NCBI GenBank assembly: GCA_023091665.1
Contig: JALJCQ010000015.1
Location: 1,178,001-1,242,000, forward strand
DNA from: Pythium myriotylum
Lineage: Eukaryota > Oomycota > Peronosporomycetes > Pythiales > Pythiaceae
DNA length: 64,000 nucleotides
Direction: 5' to 3'
Shown piece after piece: positions 17,701 to 26,008 of this stretch (within the stretch, counting starts at the first letter, position 1; the number at the start of each line of letters is the position of its first letter). The notes under the pieces were generated by a model. The model did not search any database. It saw only the letters and a program-made list of their open reading frames with translations, and had not been told where the DNA came from. Made by a program: the position numbers and the translations under genes.

Positions 17701-19644
17701 TTAGGCCAGCTTCGAAATAATGGAAAATCCAGTTGCAGTGTGGAAATTCTTGACATACGAGTCATCCGGATCCATCTCCCACGTCTCATCAGTCCCCTCT
17801 GCCGGCACGAGCGTGACCGTGAGAGCTGGATCCTTAGCATGCACACGAAGGCCCAGAGACAGAATTGTGTCAAGGTCTGGAGTACCTTCCTCCTGGCTTT
17901 GCTCAGCCTCCTCTTGCTGTTGTGTCTCTTCCTGTGAATTTTCCTGCTCTTCTGTCACTTCCTCGTCTTCGGGTTGTTCTTCCTCTTCTTCTTCTTCTTC
18001 TTCTTCTTCTTCGACCTCCTCGGCCTCCTCACTACCATAGATGTGCTGCAGCGCGAGCGAGTAGTCGAAGTTGCGAGCTACGGCTGCAAACTTGTCCGAC
18101 TGCTTCTCTCCAAAGGCGTTGATGTACTCAGCGCGGCTCGCACGACCGACGTTGCGACGAGTAATCTTGTACGAAATGCGCCAGCGACCGGCTTCAAGGT
18201 GTAGCTCGGTGTTGGCGCTGCGCGACATAATGATGTTGTGCTTGCTGCGCGAGTAATACTCGGTCTCGCCATCGCGACGCACACGGAAGTGGAGCTTGAA
18301 GCGGTACTTGCCTTCAAGGCCCTTGAAGTATCGGTTGTCAGCCTGCTGCAAGACGAGCACAACTGGCCCGGGCTTGGAAAGAGAGACCACAAACTCCTTC
18401 TCGTTGAACTTATGTGTGGGCCAAGACACGATGTCCTGGGTCCACACCTGCGCCACACTCCACTCGCTCGTAAAGACGCGCGTGCGGTCCACGAGCGTGA
18501 AAGTCTTCAAAAAGTCCTCGTAGCTCATCCAGAAGGCGCCATCGTCGCCAAAGCGGTGGTTGAGTGCCTGCATCCACTCAGGAGTCCACTCTGGGGAGCC
18601 ATCGCTCCACGCTCCAGTCCACTCTGTCTGACCCCAGGGGTTTCGGACCTGCACGAGACGCTTACCGTTGATCTCCACGGCCTTAAGCACCGAGTAGGCG
18701 TGGCCGGTGAGGATACCACGTACTGTCGCGACACCTGGGCGGAAAATGGCGCCGGCAAAGAGGTATTCTTGGTTGACCTTGCTCAGCTCTTCGTTCCAGA
18801 AGCGGTTCTTGTCGAGGATATCCCGTGTGATAATCTCGCTGGTCACTCCGCCGGTGAGGTCTTCAACACCCTCGCCCGTGAGTCCGGCCTCAATGGACGA
18901 ATAGTCGCCGTGGATCTTGGCGAATGCTTTCTCGAGAAGCGGAAGCCAAGTCTCGTTGGAGTCGGCACAGTGAGCGAAATGCAATGCCTTGGAGCCCTTC
19001 TGAAGAGCCTCTGCGTACTGGTCCTCATCCTCGAATGCTTTGCGCATGTCGTCCGGTGCTTGCGCGTACTCCCCCGACTTGATGAAGAGCTGGTCGTCTA
19101 CGACCTCGGAAATCCACTCGCCGTCGCGGAAGAAGATGAAACCATAGACCCCGACCTCCTCGTCGCGCGCAACGCAAATACTCTCGAGCAAGCCCGGCAT
19201 GTTGGCGATTGTCGCCACGGCCGCGAGGAACCAGCAGTCTCCTGCGGCGCCTTGCTTGATGTCTCCAGCGTCAATTCCGTCCACAATGAACTTGGGGTTG
19301 TCGAAGATCTCTCCCACACGGCGGGCGCCGGCCGGCTCGGAGACACCTTCGTCCTCCTTACCCATGGCGGGTAATCCAAAGAGGCAAAAGCCCGGGTTCT
19401 GCGACAGATCAAAGTGTGGGTCGCGGTACTTGACATTGAGGAGGCGGCACTCTTTCGAGATACGCTCGACCTTCTCACGGGCGTCGCGGATGGCCTGGTC
19501 CCGTCCCGTCGTCGCGATCAACGTGCTGGCGTGGCGTTGGAGTTGCTTCTCCGTGAGATCATGGACCGTGACACCAGATTTCTGCGGCTTGACGGGGTCC
19601 TTGAAAGCGTTTTGTTGCTTGCGACGGGAGGTCGAGGCAGGCAT
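17701..19644 (-). CDS. calpain-like cysteine protease (family C2)
   Basis: A 647-residue intracellular protease. The catalytic core runs from about residue 85 (a PHFDLSQNPG stretch) to about 400. It holds the full triad: Cys in QGAAGDCWFLAAVA, His in LTGHAYSVLKA and Asn in VRNPWGQTEW, with EWTGAWSDGSPEW beyond it. A calpain-type beta-sandwich follows at about 420-530 (FVVSLSKPGPVVLVLQQADN, then a LHFRVRRDG strand). After it come a poly-glutamate linker and a C-terminal segment of about 60 residues that looks like the start of another beta-sandwich (LTVTLVPAEGTDE). No EF-hand domain is present, as in most protist calpains. Family members do limited proteolysis of regulatory or cytoskeletal proteins. 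The ATG at 19644 starts MPASTSRRK; the longer frame upstream is leader. Confidence 0.9.
   Translation of the reverse strand: MPASTSRRKQQNAFKDPVKPQKSGVTVHDLTEKQLQRHASTLIATTGRDQAIRDAREKVERISKECRLLNVKYRDPHFDLSQNPGFCLFGLPAMGKEDEGVSEPAGARRVGEIFDNPKFIVDGIDAGDIKQGAAGDCWFLAAVATIANMPGLLESICVARDEEVGVYGFIFFRDGEWISEVVDDQLFIKSGEYAQAPDDMRKAFEDEDQYAEALQKGSKALHFAHCADSNETWLPLLEKAFAKIHGDYSSIEAGLTGEGVEDLTGGVTSEIITRDILDKNRFWNEELSKVNQEYLFAGAIFRPGVATVRGILTGHAYSVLKAVEINGKRLVQVRNPWGQTEWTGAWSDGSPEWTPEWMQALNHRFGDDGAFWMSYEDFLKTFTLVDRTRVFTSEWSVAQVWTQDIVSWPTHKFNEKEFVVSLSKPGPVVLVLQQADNRYFKGLEGKYRFKLHFRVRRDGETEYYSRSKHNIIMSRSANTELHLEAGRWRISYKITRRNVGRASRAEYINAFGEKQSDKFAAVARNFDYSLALQHIYGSEEAEEVEEEEEEEEEEEEQPEDEEVTEEQENSQEETQQQEEAEQSQEEGTPDLDTILSLGLRVHAKDPALTVTLVPAEGTDETWEMDPDDSYVKNFHTATGFSIISKLA
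17984..18012 (-). repeat. trinucleotide repeat coding poly-Glu
   Basis: A run of TCT/TTC triplets on the plus strand (GAA/AGA on the coding strand) encodes the uninterrupted glutamate tract of the calpain linker. Length polymorphism is likely but cannot be seen here. Confidence 0.8.
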
Positions 19645-19696
19645 GTTGGTTGGAGCAAGTTGGAGTGGTAGGAGGTGAGCTTGTGTGCTTGAGTGC

Positions 19697-19712
19697 AAAT
19701 GCTGCAATGAGA
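19697..19712 (-). promoter_or_regulatory. oomycete initiator-like element of the calpain gene
   Basis: The minus strand reads TCTCATTGCAGCATTT, a close match to the oomycete initiator GCTCATTYBNNNWTTY, 53-68 bases upstream of the calpain ATG. It supports the chosen start. Confidence 0.6.
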
Positions 19713-20585
19713 GGCATGGATTCCCAAGCAGGAAAAGTTAACCCAAGCATAGGAGCTTGGCGAAGGTGAAGAGCATCTACCTCCGGGTCATGGCGGAATG
19801 AACCCAAGGACGGCTTCTGAAGAATTGGATGCAACTCACCAGCTTGGGTTCATTGATCGACTCAAGGTTGGTGGATTTAGCCAATAATCACCACCTTTCT
19901 CATCTTCAACTTACGATCCGCGTCACTTCATTGACAATGGGGCCGTGGGTGAACTCTTCTGGAAGGGTTGGAGGCGAAGAGGCTGAGACGCCTCCGTTCT
20001 CAGTTGGCTCAAAACTGTCGCCACAAAGGTGCACAAGCTTGGAACGCAAGTCAACTGGTGCGTGTTGGCAGAAGCCCAACTCATGGTGATGTCTGTTGAA
20101 GAAGACTGGTAAACGGCCTTGGGAGAGAGCGAGAGAACTGGACAGCCAGAGGCAGAGATGGAGAGAGCAACAAGAAGTCTCATGAGTGTTTAGTATTTTG
20201 CTTGCTCACACATGGATTGTTGGCGGTTCTCTTCACAATCGTAATCACACACATTTTGATGTCATTGGTACAGTATTAGTAGTTTCAGGCGGTCATCAAA
20301 TAACTCACATCGGTTTCTTCACGCGACGACTCGCATTCGATGGCAAATGCGCTTGTCGCATGGCCTGACTTCTCTGTCACGTGTTTCCCCAGACGGCATG
20401 AGGCATATGCCTGATCGCGTGGGGTTTATAGGGTACTCCAGGTCAAACGAACTAGCTCTCGAACTGGGCATTGATCCGAATGATACCGTATGCCAGATCA
20501 CCAGGAAGGTGTCTATACCAAAAGTTCAACATGATCGAATTCTTGGGCAACACTCTCACATCCACCAGCTTTCCGTTGCGGTGAG
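19713..20585. other. intergenic, divergent
   Basis: Calpain promoter on one side and the 5' flank of the coil-only gene on the other. Only weak overlapping ORFs are present; no coding or RNA feature was recognised. Confidence 0.45.
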
Positions 20586-21185
20586 ATGAACACAGGGACG
20601 AGGAGACGTGGCGTTGCTGTCAGCGAAGGCGTCGGGGATGCTAGTGAGGACAACTGGGAGGGTGAGGATATGCATATTCTCAGAGCGCTGCTAGAGACAC
20701 CAGAGCCACAAATGCAGGAGGTCGACAGAACTGAGCAGGACTCTGCGGAGAACAGCGCCAACGAGGCAGATATGGCGACTGAGGACGTCGTACTAACGGC
20801 ACTGCGTCGGCAAGTCGCGCTGTTGGAACAAGAGTACGACTGCTACCTTGAGCAGCGAGTTGCTACATCGATTAGTGCCGCCGGAGGAACTTCAGCACCA
20901 CGCGCATCGACAATCAAACTGTACCGACACAATGAGCGACTCACGCGTGTGATCGAGTCTCTTAAATTGGAGAACGAGAGGTTGGAAGAATTGTTAACGG
21001 AGCGCCGACGAAGTACATTGCCTCAGCAAACACCAGAAGATGTTGACAACTCCTTAACTCGGCTATTGAACCAAACTGGGCGTCATCGCGTGGATGTGGA
21101 GGACACGGACACGACTACGAGTTTCGCTCTATCGAACGTAATGAACAAATCGACGACAACGAGCGCAAACGAAGAGATCCTATGA
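20586..21185 (+). CDS. coiled-coil protein derived from the bZIP family, no basic region
   Basis: A 199-residue protein. An acidic N-terminus (about 10-75, with NWEGEDMHILRALLETPEP) leads directly into a coil, VVLTALRRQVALLEQEYDCY (about 69-88), and a second coil, YRHNERLTRVIESLKLENER (about 115-134). This two-coil arrangement, with a Thr/Ser-rich break between, is the one found in the bZIP-START-like proteins of this window (compare 47378-48698 and 56134-57096). However, no basic region precedes the first coil and no START-like domain follows; the frame stops after a Thr/Ser-rich tail. It could dimerise with family members and block DNA binding, or be a decaying copy. An unseen upstream exon carrying a basic region cannot be excluded. 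Confidence 0.55.
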   Translation: MNTGTRRRGVAVSEGVGDASEDNWEGEDMHILRALLETPEPQMQEVDRTEQDSAENSANEADMATEDVVLTALRRQVALLEQEYDCYLEQRVATSISAAGGTSAPRASTIKLYRHNERLTRVIESLKLENERLEELLTERRRSTLPQQTPEDVDNSLTRLLNQTGRHRVDVEDTDTTTSFALSNVMNKSTTTSANEEIL

Positions 21186-21622
21186 AAACAATGAAGCAAC
21201 TGACTATAACGTTGTAGATCGGCACAAAGTTCTCAGAATCTTGTCGGCGTTATTGCGAAGATTTTCGGTGATCTATAATTCATTGGTGCCCAAGGTCACT
21301 GCAATTGGTCGGCCTGTCCATCCAACACAAACTGTCAGCACCTTTGGCTCAGCACCACTTTCACGATTCGCCTGTTCGAAATCGTGCTTTGAATTGAAAT
21401 GGGCATTGCTCGAAAGCACATCGATTGATCAGCATCTCGAGTACGACCATTCTTCAGTGTGTGGTATCTGTATTCCTTCTCTATCTTGGGATGGCACTCG
21501 GTGCGCTGGATACGATTTAGACGAGAGCACTTATGAATTCTAATTGTACGCTCATCTCAACTACTGACGAAGATATCGAGCTTACCGAGCGCGCTATCTA
21601 TGAAAGCGCATCTCGCCTGCAA
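21186..21622. other. intergenic
   Basis: Plus-strand open stretches at 21241-21543 and 21533-21715 could be debris of a lost START-like domain of the preceding gene, but I see none of the diagnostic motifs (FGW, RWE, FGG). Otherwise empty. Confidence 0.35.
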
Positions 21623-22672
21623 TCACGTTGCCAGACGAGTCTGAGTAAGAATAAACAGATCACCCAGAGGACGTTCTTGTACTGGCATTCTGCACGACTC
21701 GTTGCGGCTTGCTAACAGTGACCATAGCGTCTTCTGGTCATGGTAAGCAGCAAATTCCATCGCCTCAGACAAGAGAGACTGGCTCAGTGGCACGATATGT
21801 TCGTTGAGGATCCACTCGACCACTTTGATGTGACCACCAGTGACTGCATTGAAGAGGGCTCTTCTCGTGCATCCTTCTGTGCGATTCGTGTGCAGCCATT
21901 GAAGGACGCCGAGATGGCCGCGCGCAGCCGCATAATCCATCGCATTGGTGGTGCACCCTTCAGTGCGATGCTTGTGTAGCCACTGCACCACGTCTAGATG
22001 GCCCTGGTCTGCAGCAGCATCCATTGCGTTCGTAGTCGCTTTGGCAAGTGAAGGGTTACTGCGTCCCTTCTCTTGGAGTAATTGAACAACGGAAAGATGG
22101 CCACAGCGACAGGCATGGTCGAACACGCTGTAGAGAGGCACAAACCCAGGTCGAGTTGAGCACAACCAATCCAAAACCTCGTTGCTCCCAGCTTGGACCG
22201 CATGGTAAATCACACCGTTGTCGATCCCCGAAATGTCGTTGCTTAAATCTTTGTGGTCGAACAGCCATTGAAGCACATGGAGATGATTTCTCCTGGCAGC
22301 ATTGTAGAACGCCATCTGAGAGCAGCCTTCGGACCGATTCTGGTGGAGCCACTGGAGAAGTGCGAGATTTCCGGTCCCAGCAGCTCGATCGATCGCGAGC
22401 GGCGTGCAAACTGGGACCGGTGTATAACGCTGAGCGGCGTGGATGTAGCGAATAAGCTTGAAGTTCCCGTACTCGATTGCATCGTCGATAGTCCACGGCG
22501 AGGAGCCGGCAAGGAAGCCCACAACCTGAACTGTTATCTCTGTAGGCAAGAGTTGTTGAATCGCTGTCACTGCGAGTGAGGCAGCAGTCAGGTTGTCTCG
22601 TGGCTGCGACCTTTCTCCGCCTTGTGATCGCCGCTTGTCGCCACGGCGATGTGTCCTCTGTGGTGCGCACAT
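21623..22672 (-). CDS. ankyrin-repeat protein, oomycete type
   Basis: About 349 residues. A basic start is followed by a conserved helix pair (LLPTEITVQVVGFLAGSSPW) and then a row of about seven to eight ankyrin-like repeats from residue 65 to 310. The repeats have the degenerate oomycete pattern with GHLxVxQWLHxHRTEGC, for example DAAADQGHLDVVQWLHKHRT and DYAAARGHLGVLQWLHTNRT. Such proteins form a large family in oomycetes and are protein-protein interaction modules of mostly unknown partners. The last repeat is followed by a short basic/apolar tail. The ATG at 22672 is the first in frame; the frame stays open further upstream with only a GTG start. No signal peptide is seen, so it is probably cytoplasmic or nuclear. 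Confidence 0.85.
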   Translation of the reverse strand: MCAPQRTHRRGDKRRSQGGERSQPRDNLTAASLAVTAIQQLLPTEITVQVVGFLAGSSPWTIDDAIEYGNFKLIRYIHAAQRYTPVPVCTPLAIDRAAGTGNLALLQWLHQNRSEGCSQMAFYNAARRNHLHVLQWLFDHKDLSNDISGIDNGVIYHAVQAGSNEVLDWLCSTRPGFVPLYSVFDHACRCGHLSVVQLLQEKGRSNPSLAKATTNAMDAAADQGHLDVVQWLHKHRTEGCTTNAMDYAAARGHLGVLQWLHTNRTEGCTRRALFNAVTGGHIKVVEWILNEHIVPLSQSLLSEAMEFAAYHDQKTLWSLLASRNESCRMPVQERPLGDLFILTQTRLAT

Positions 22673-23000
22673 GTGGATTGTGTCTGGTCTGGTCGATTGT
22701 CGAATGGCCGCGCGACTGGGTGAGTCATCGCTCACGTCCGGTGCTTCAATGCTGCTCGGTGGTTGGTGCGCGACGTGCGGTGCCACGCGAGACGCGGTCT
22801 CCGGCGCTGCACATCTCCACCGCAGCCCACTGTGACAGCCTGCTGGACTTTCTCATATACGGCTCTTTGGTTGGATGATATCAGGAGCTACGGAAGTTTG
22901 ATTGGTTGAATATCCTTATGACCCCATGCTGTCTGTGCGTGGCGGAAAAAAAACGAATTGGAGACGAATGCGATCAGGATTGTGCGACTTCTGCGTCCCT
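22673..23000. other. intergenic
   Basis: 5' flank of the ankyrin gene and 3' flank of the glycosyltransferase-like gene; nothing else is visible. Confidence 0.45.
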
Positions 23001-25763
23001 CTATCGTCTCACGGCGTTTGCGGCCTCCTCCCACTTGGGATCAAGCCGTCCAACTTTCACCACATCGCTTGGGCGCGGAGACACGAGGCGAAGTCGTTTG
23101 TTGTGACTGAAACCGTCTCTGCAAACGCGCTGTCGCTGCTTGACAATCGCGTCGTTGAGCAGCTTGATGCTCGTACACACTCCGTACGCTTGCTTCACTT
23201 GCTGCTTGTCGCTCGACTTCTTAGCATCAAGCCACAGGGTTTTTGGCGGCAAGGTGAGAAGCCAAGTGTCGCACGCGAAGATGTTGGCAGGTACGAGCTT
23301 CTTGTCGTAGATCCACTCGATACTATTACGCGCATCTGTAATACGGAACGAAGCTGCGCTTGAAATGGCGCGAGGGCCTTCTGCAATCAGAGTCGGCTGG
23401 TCTTCCTTCTCATCGCATGGATTCCGCTGCTTCACGAACTCTAGGAAATCCCAGTACTCGTTGCTTTCCTCGGTTATCGCACCAGTCAAAGCGAGATTCT
23501 TGAACGAAGTGAACTTGATCTTATGCTTGGCCACTGCGATTGCGAAGCCGATAATGTCAGCGGCGACCGAGGATGGGTTATCACTGTGTACTTTAACCGA
23601 CATGGCACAATAGTCATCGATGATCACTTTGAGGTCCTGACGGGCCAGCACAATAGGAGGATTTGGTGAATAGTACTCTCGCAAATCTGAGTCAGTGACC
23701 GCTCCGCATTCTGGACATAATCTGCGCACAGTGGCCTCCCATCCAGCAGGAAGCGATCCTCTCTGGGCAAGACCGAGACCACTCGTCACGGAGTCGGTGA
23801 CTTTCTCCAACAGACGCTCGCCCTGGTAGACGAAGAAGGGCTTGTAAACGCGCAGACCTTCAATCACTTCCGAGTCTTCATCATACTTCCTCGAGTCAAC
23901 TTCCATCGGTGTCGTCACCCGGTGACCAGAGTTGAAAGTAAGCCTTCTCGTAAAGATGAAGTCAGCGTTGATAAACACGACCAAGGTCTCCAAGACAGGG
24001 GGATTTGAATCTCGCAGCCAGTCGCGGAGCCCGAACGGTTTGTTATATGGTGCGTAGACGTCGCCAGCAGTCGAATCCGCGTAGCTTTTTGTTGAGAATA
24101 ATTGTAAAAACGGATAGGCAGCGAGCGTGCGCTCCATCACATGCTTCAACTCCTCGTCTGAGCATCCGGCGACGACGCGAGAGAGGCGGCCACGCTGGCC
24201 AACGTCAGCGAAACTTTGTGCCAATAGATCGCTCTGCCAGTGGTCGTCTGGCTTGCAACCTGTGACGAAGACGAAATGAACATCATCGCTGTCCTCTTGA
24301 CCAGCAACTGGCTTCAACTCGGCAATTCTCTTCAGATCACCATACAGAGTTGAGTCCTTGGTCGCAGCACTCTTTCCAGCATACGCAACGGCTGACTCAA
24401 GTGGTTTGCCGTTGTGAACCATGGGGATACGCTTGTTGGTGTTGAAACCCTTCGGGCAATACTCCTTCTTATAGGCCGATGCAGCAGCGTTATACGCCTG
24501 GAGCATCATACTGACAGCCATGATGTGGCGCCGCCGCAGAATGGTGGGCGTTCGTTCATAGCCACGCGTTGTTGATGCCAAGTACCACACGTACCCATCG
24601 GGCTCACTTAGCAGCCACGCGTCGCAGTGAAAGAAGTCGTTTGGAATCTGCGAGTAGTAGAAGTTCCACTCACGACCGTCAATCCATTGTTGCAGAGTAA
24701 AGTTGTAGGCGCGGACGGTAATCGGGAAGGACAGCATCTCGATGTCACGAGGGCGAGCAGTCTCGTTGATTGGGTTGTACTTGATGTCGTCGACAAAATC
24801 CCAGTTCTCGTAGCGTGACGGGTAGTGGTGTACGTTAAGCGCGCCAGAGATACCGATCGGAATGCTGTGGTGAGCCGCTGCAAACGGGAGCGCAAGATGG
24901 CGCTTCTTGTGTTCCATCTTCTCCCACATTGGCACTACAGTCGGTAGCATTTCACGTAGGAGACTGACCTCCACCACGTACGGACCAGTCGCTGCGTAAT
25001 CGCGCCAGTCCTTAAGCTTCAAGGCAGGGGATTTCGCCGGGAGGAATTGCTCAAGCTCTTCCGTTTTGAGGGGCAATTGCTTCGGCTCGTACCAGGCCGC
25101 GTCTTGACCAAACCAGCGCGGGTCCTCGATATCCTCGACTTCACGATACAGATTCCAGATGTCGGGCTTCTTCGTGAACACTGCATCACTCTCCACAAGC
25201 ATGACAAAGTCGTCGTCCTTGAGTCGGTTGCGATTGAGCTCCTGCTTGAACCACTGGTCGATGACCTTGAAGTGGAGCGTCGAGGCCACGAGCCCTTCGC
25301 CAAACACATTCTGCGTCTCTCGAACGACGGGGAAGCCGACGTGTTCCACGCGGTTGCGCGGGTTCTTCTTGCGCTGGAGGCTCTCGAACTCGCCATGCGA
25401 GCAGCCGTAGACGAGGTGCGTCACATTGTGCTTGTAGCCGGTCCCGCGAAGGCTGTGCGCGAGAGCCTCCGAGCGGATAAAGTCGAGATCCGAGCAGCCG
25501 GACGTGAACGCAATGTGCTTGACCTCGCGCGTCTCGAACGTGAGCTGCTGCTTGAGCTGCTGCTGCTGCTTGGGCTTGCCCCGCGCAAGCGGATCGCGGC
25601 CGACGGACGCGGACGAGGAGCCCGACTGCGAGAGGAACCGGAAGTTCATGTAGAGGCCCAGCACGAAGACCACGGCGAGCGCCGAGAGGATGGCCTGGCG
25701 CACGCCCACACGCGCGTGGGGCGAGCGCGCGCGCGCGGCCGAGGGCTGGCGACGCGGCAGCAT
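23001..25763 (-). CDS. type II membrane protein with two glycosyltransferase-like domains
   Basis: A 920-residue protein. A short basic cytosolic tail and one signal-anchor helix (about 22-43, ILSALAVVFVLGLYMNFRFL) precede a Gln-rich stem. Two related domains follow (about 75-470 and 500-900). Each starts with a strand and Cys motif (HIAFTSGCSDLDFIRSE; VHFVFVTGCKPDDHWQSD) and a YGCSHGE or AGCSDEE turn. Each has an acidic catalytic-like patch (FVMLVESDAVFTKKP; LVVFINADFIFTRRL) and a later aromatic-Cys block (FHCDAWLLSEPDGYVWYLAS; FACDTWLLTLPPKTLWLDA). The pattern resembles the hydroxyproline O-arabinosyltransferase / peptidyl-serine galactosyltransferase group, which modifies wall glycoproteins in the Golgi. 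The second domain has a weaker acidic motif and may be structural. The family assignment is moderate; the Golgi type II topology is well supported. Confidence 0.72.
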   Translation of the reverse strand: MLPRRQPSAARARSPHARVGVRQAILSALAVVFVLGLYMNFRFLSQSGSSSASVGRDPLARGKPKQQQQLKQQLTFETREVKHIAFTSGCSDLDFIRSEALAHSLRGTGYKHNVTHLVYGCSHGEFESLQRKKNPRNRVEHVGFPVVRETQNVFGEGLVASTLHFKVIDQWFKQELNRNRLKDDDFVMLVESDAVFTKKPDIWNLYREVEDIEDPRWFGQDAAWYEPKQLPLKTEELEQFLPAKSPALKLKDWRDYAATGPYVVEVSLLREMLPTVVPMWEKMEHKKRHLALPFAAAHHSIPIGISGALNVHHYPSRYENWDFVDDIKYNPINETARPRDIEMLSFPITVRAYNFTLQQWIDGREWNFYYSQIPNDFFHCDAWLLSEPDGYVWYLASTTRGYERTPTILRRRHIMAVSMMLQAYNAAASAYKKEYCPKGFNTNKRIPMVHNGKPLESAVAYAGKSAATKDSTLYGDLKRIAELKPVAGQEDSDDVHFVFVTGCKPDDHWQSDLLAQSFADVGQRGRLSRVVAGCSDEELKHVMERTLAAYPFLQLFSTKSYADSTAGDVYAPYNKPFGLRDWLRDSNPPVLETLVVFINADFIFTRRLTFNSGHRVTTPMEVDSRKYDEDSEVIEGLRVYKPFFVYQGERLLEKVTDSVTSGLGLAQRGSLPAGWEATVRRLCPECGAVTDSDLREYYSPNPPIVLARQDLKVIIDDYCAMSVKVHSDNPSSVAADIIGFAIAVAKHKIKFTSFKNLALTGAITEESNEYWDFLEFVKQRNPCDEKEDQPTLIAEGPRAISSAASFRITDARNSIEWIYDKKLVPANIFACDTWLLTLPPKTLWLDAKKSSDKQQVKQAYGVCTSIKLLNDAIVKQRQRVCRDGFSHNKRLRLVSPRPSDVVKVGRLDPKWEEAANAVRR

Positions 25764-26008
25764 CTTCCGGTCGGCACTTGGAGTTGTGGGCGAGGAGGGG
25801 AAGAAGACACGCGAGCCGGCGATGGTCTCTGCTAAAGCCGGATGGAGGTCACTGTCCAATGAGAGCACGGTATTTGATGAGCGAGGCTATCTATTGGAGA
25901 ATATTGAGGACGACGAGGGAGGTGGTGTCGTGACTGTATTGGACAAAATGGCTGATTTCTGTGACATGTGACGAGGCAACTCGTGAAGGGATACATGCAC
26001 CGACGACA

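Noticed and set aside
18238..19374. 378-codon open frame antisense to the calpain gene
   Set aside because: Shadow of GC-rich codons; the opposite strand carries an intact catalytic triad.
21241..21715. Possible START-like remnant after the coil-only gene
   Set aside because: None of the family landmarks (FGW, QRV, FGG, RWE) can be found in any frame.
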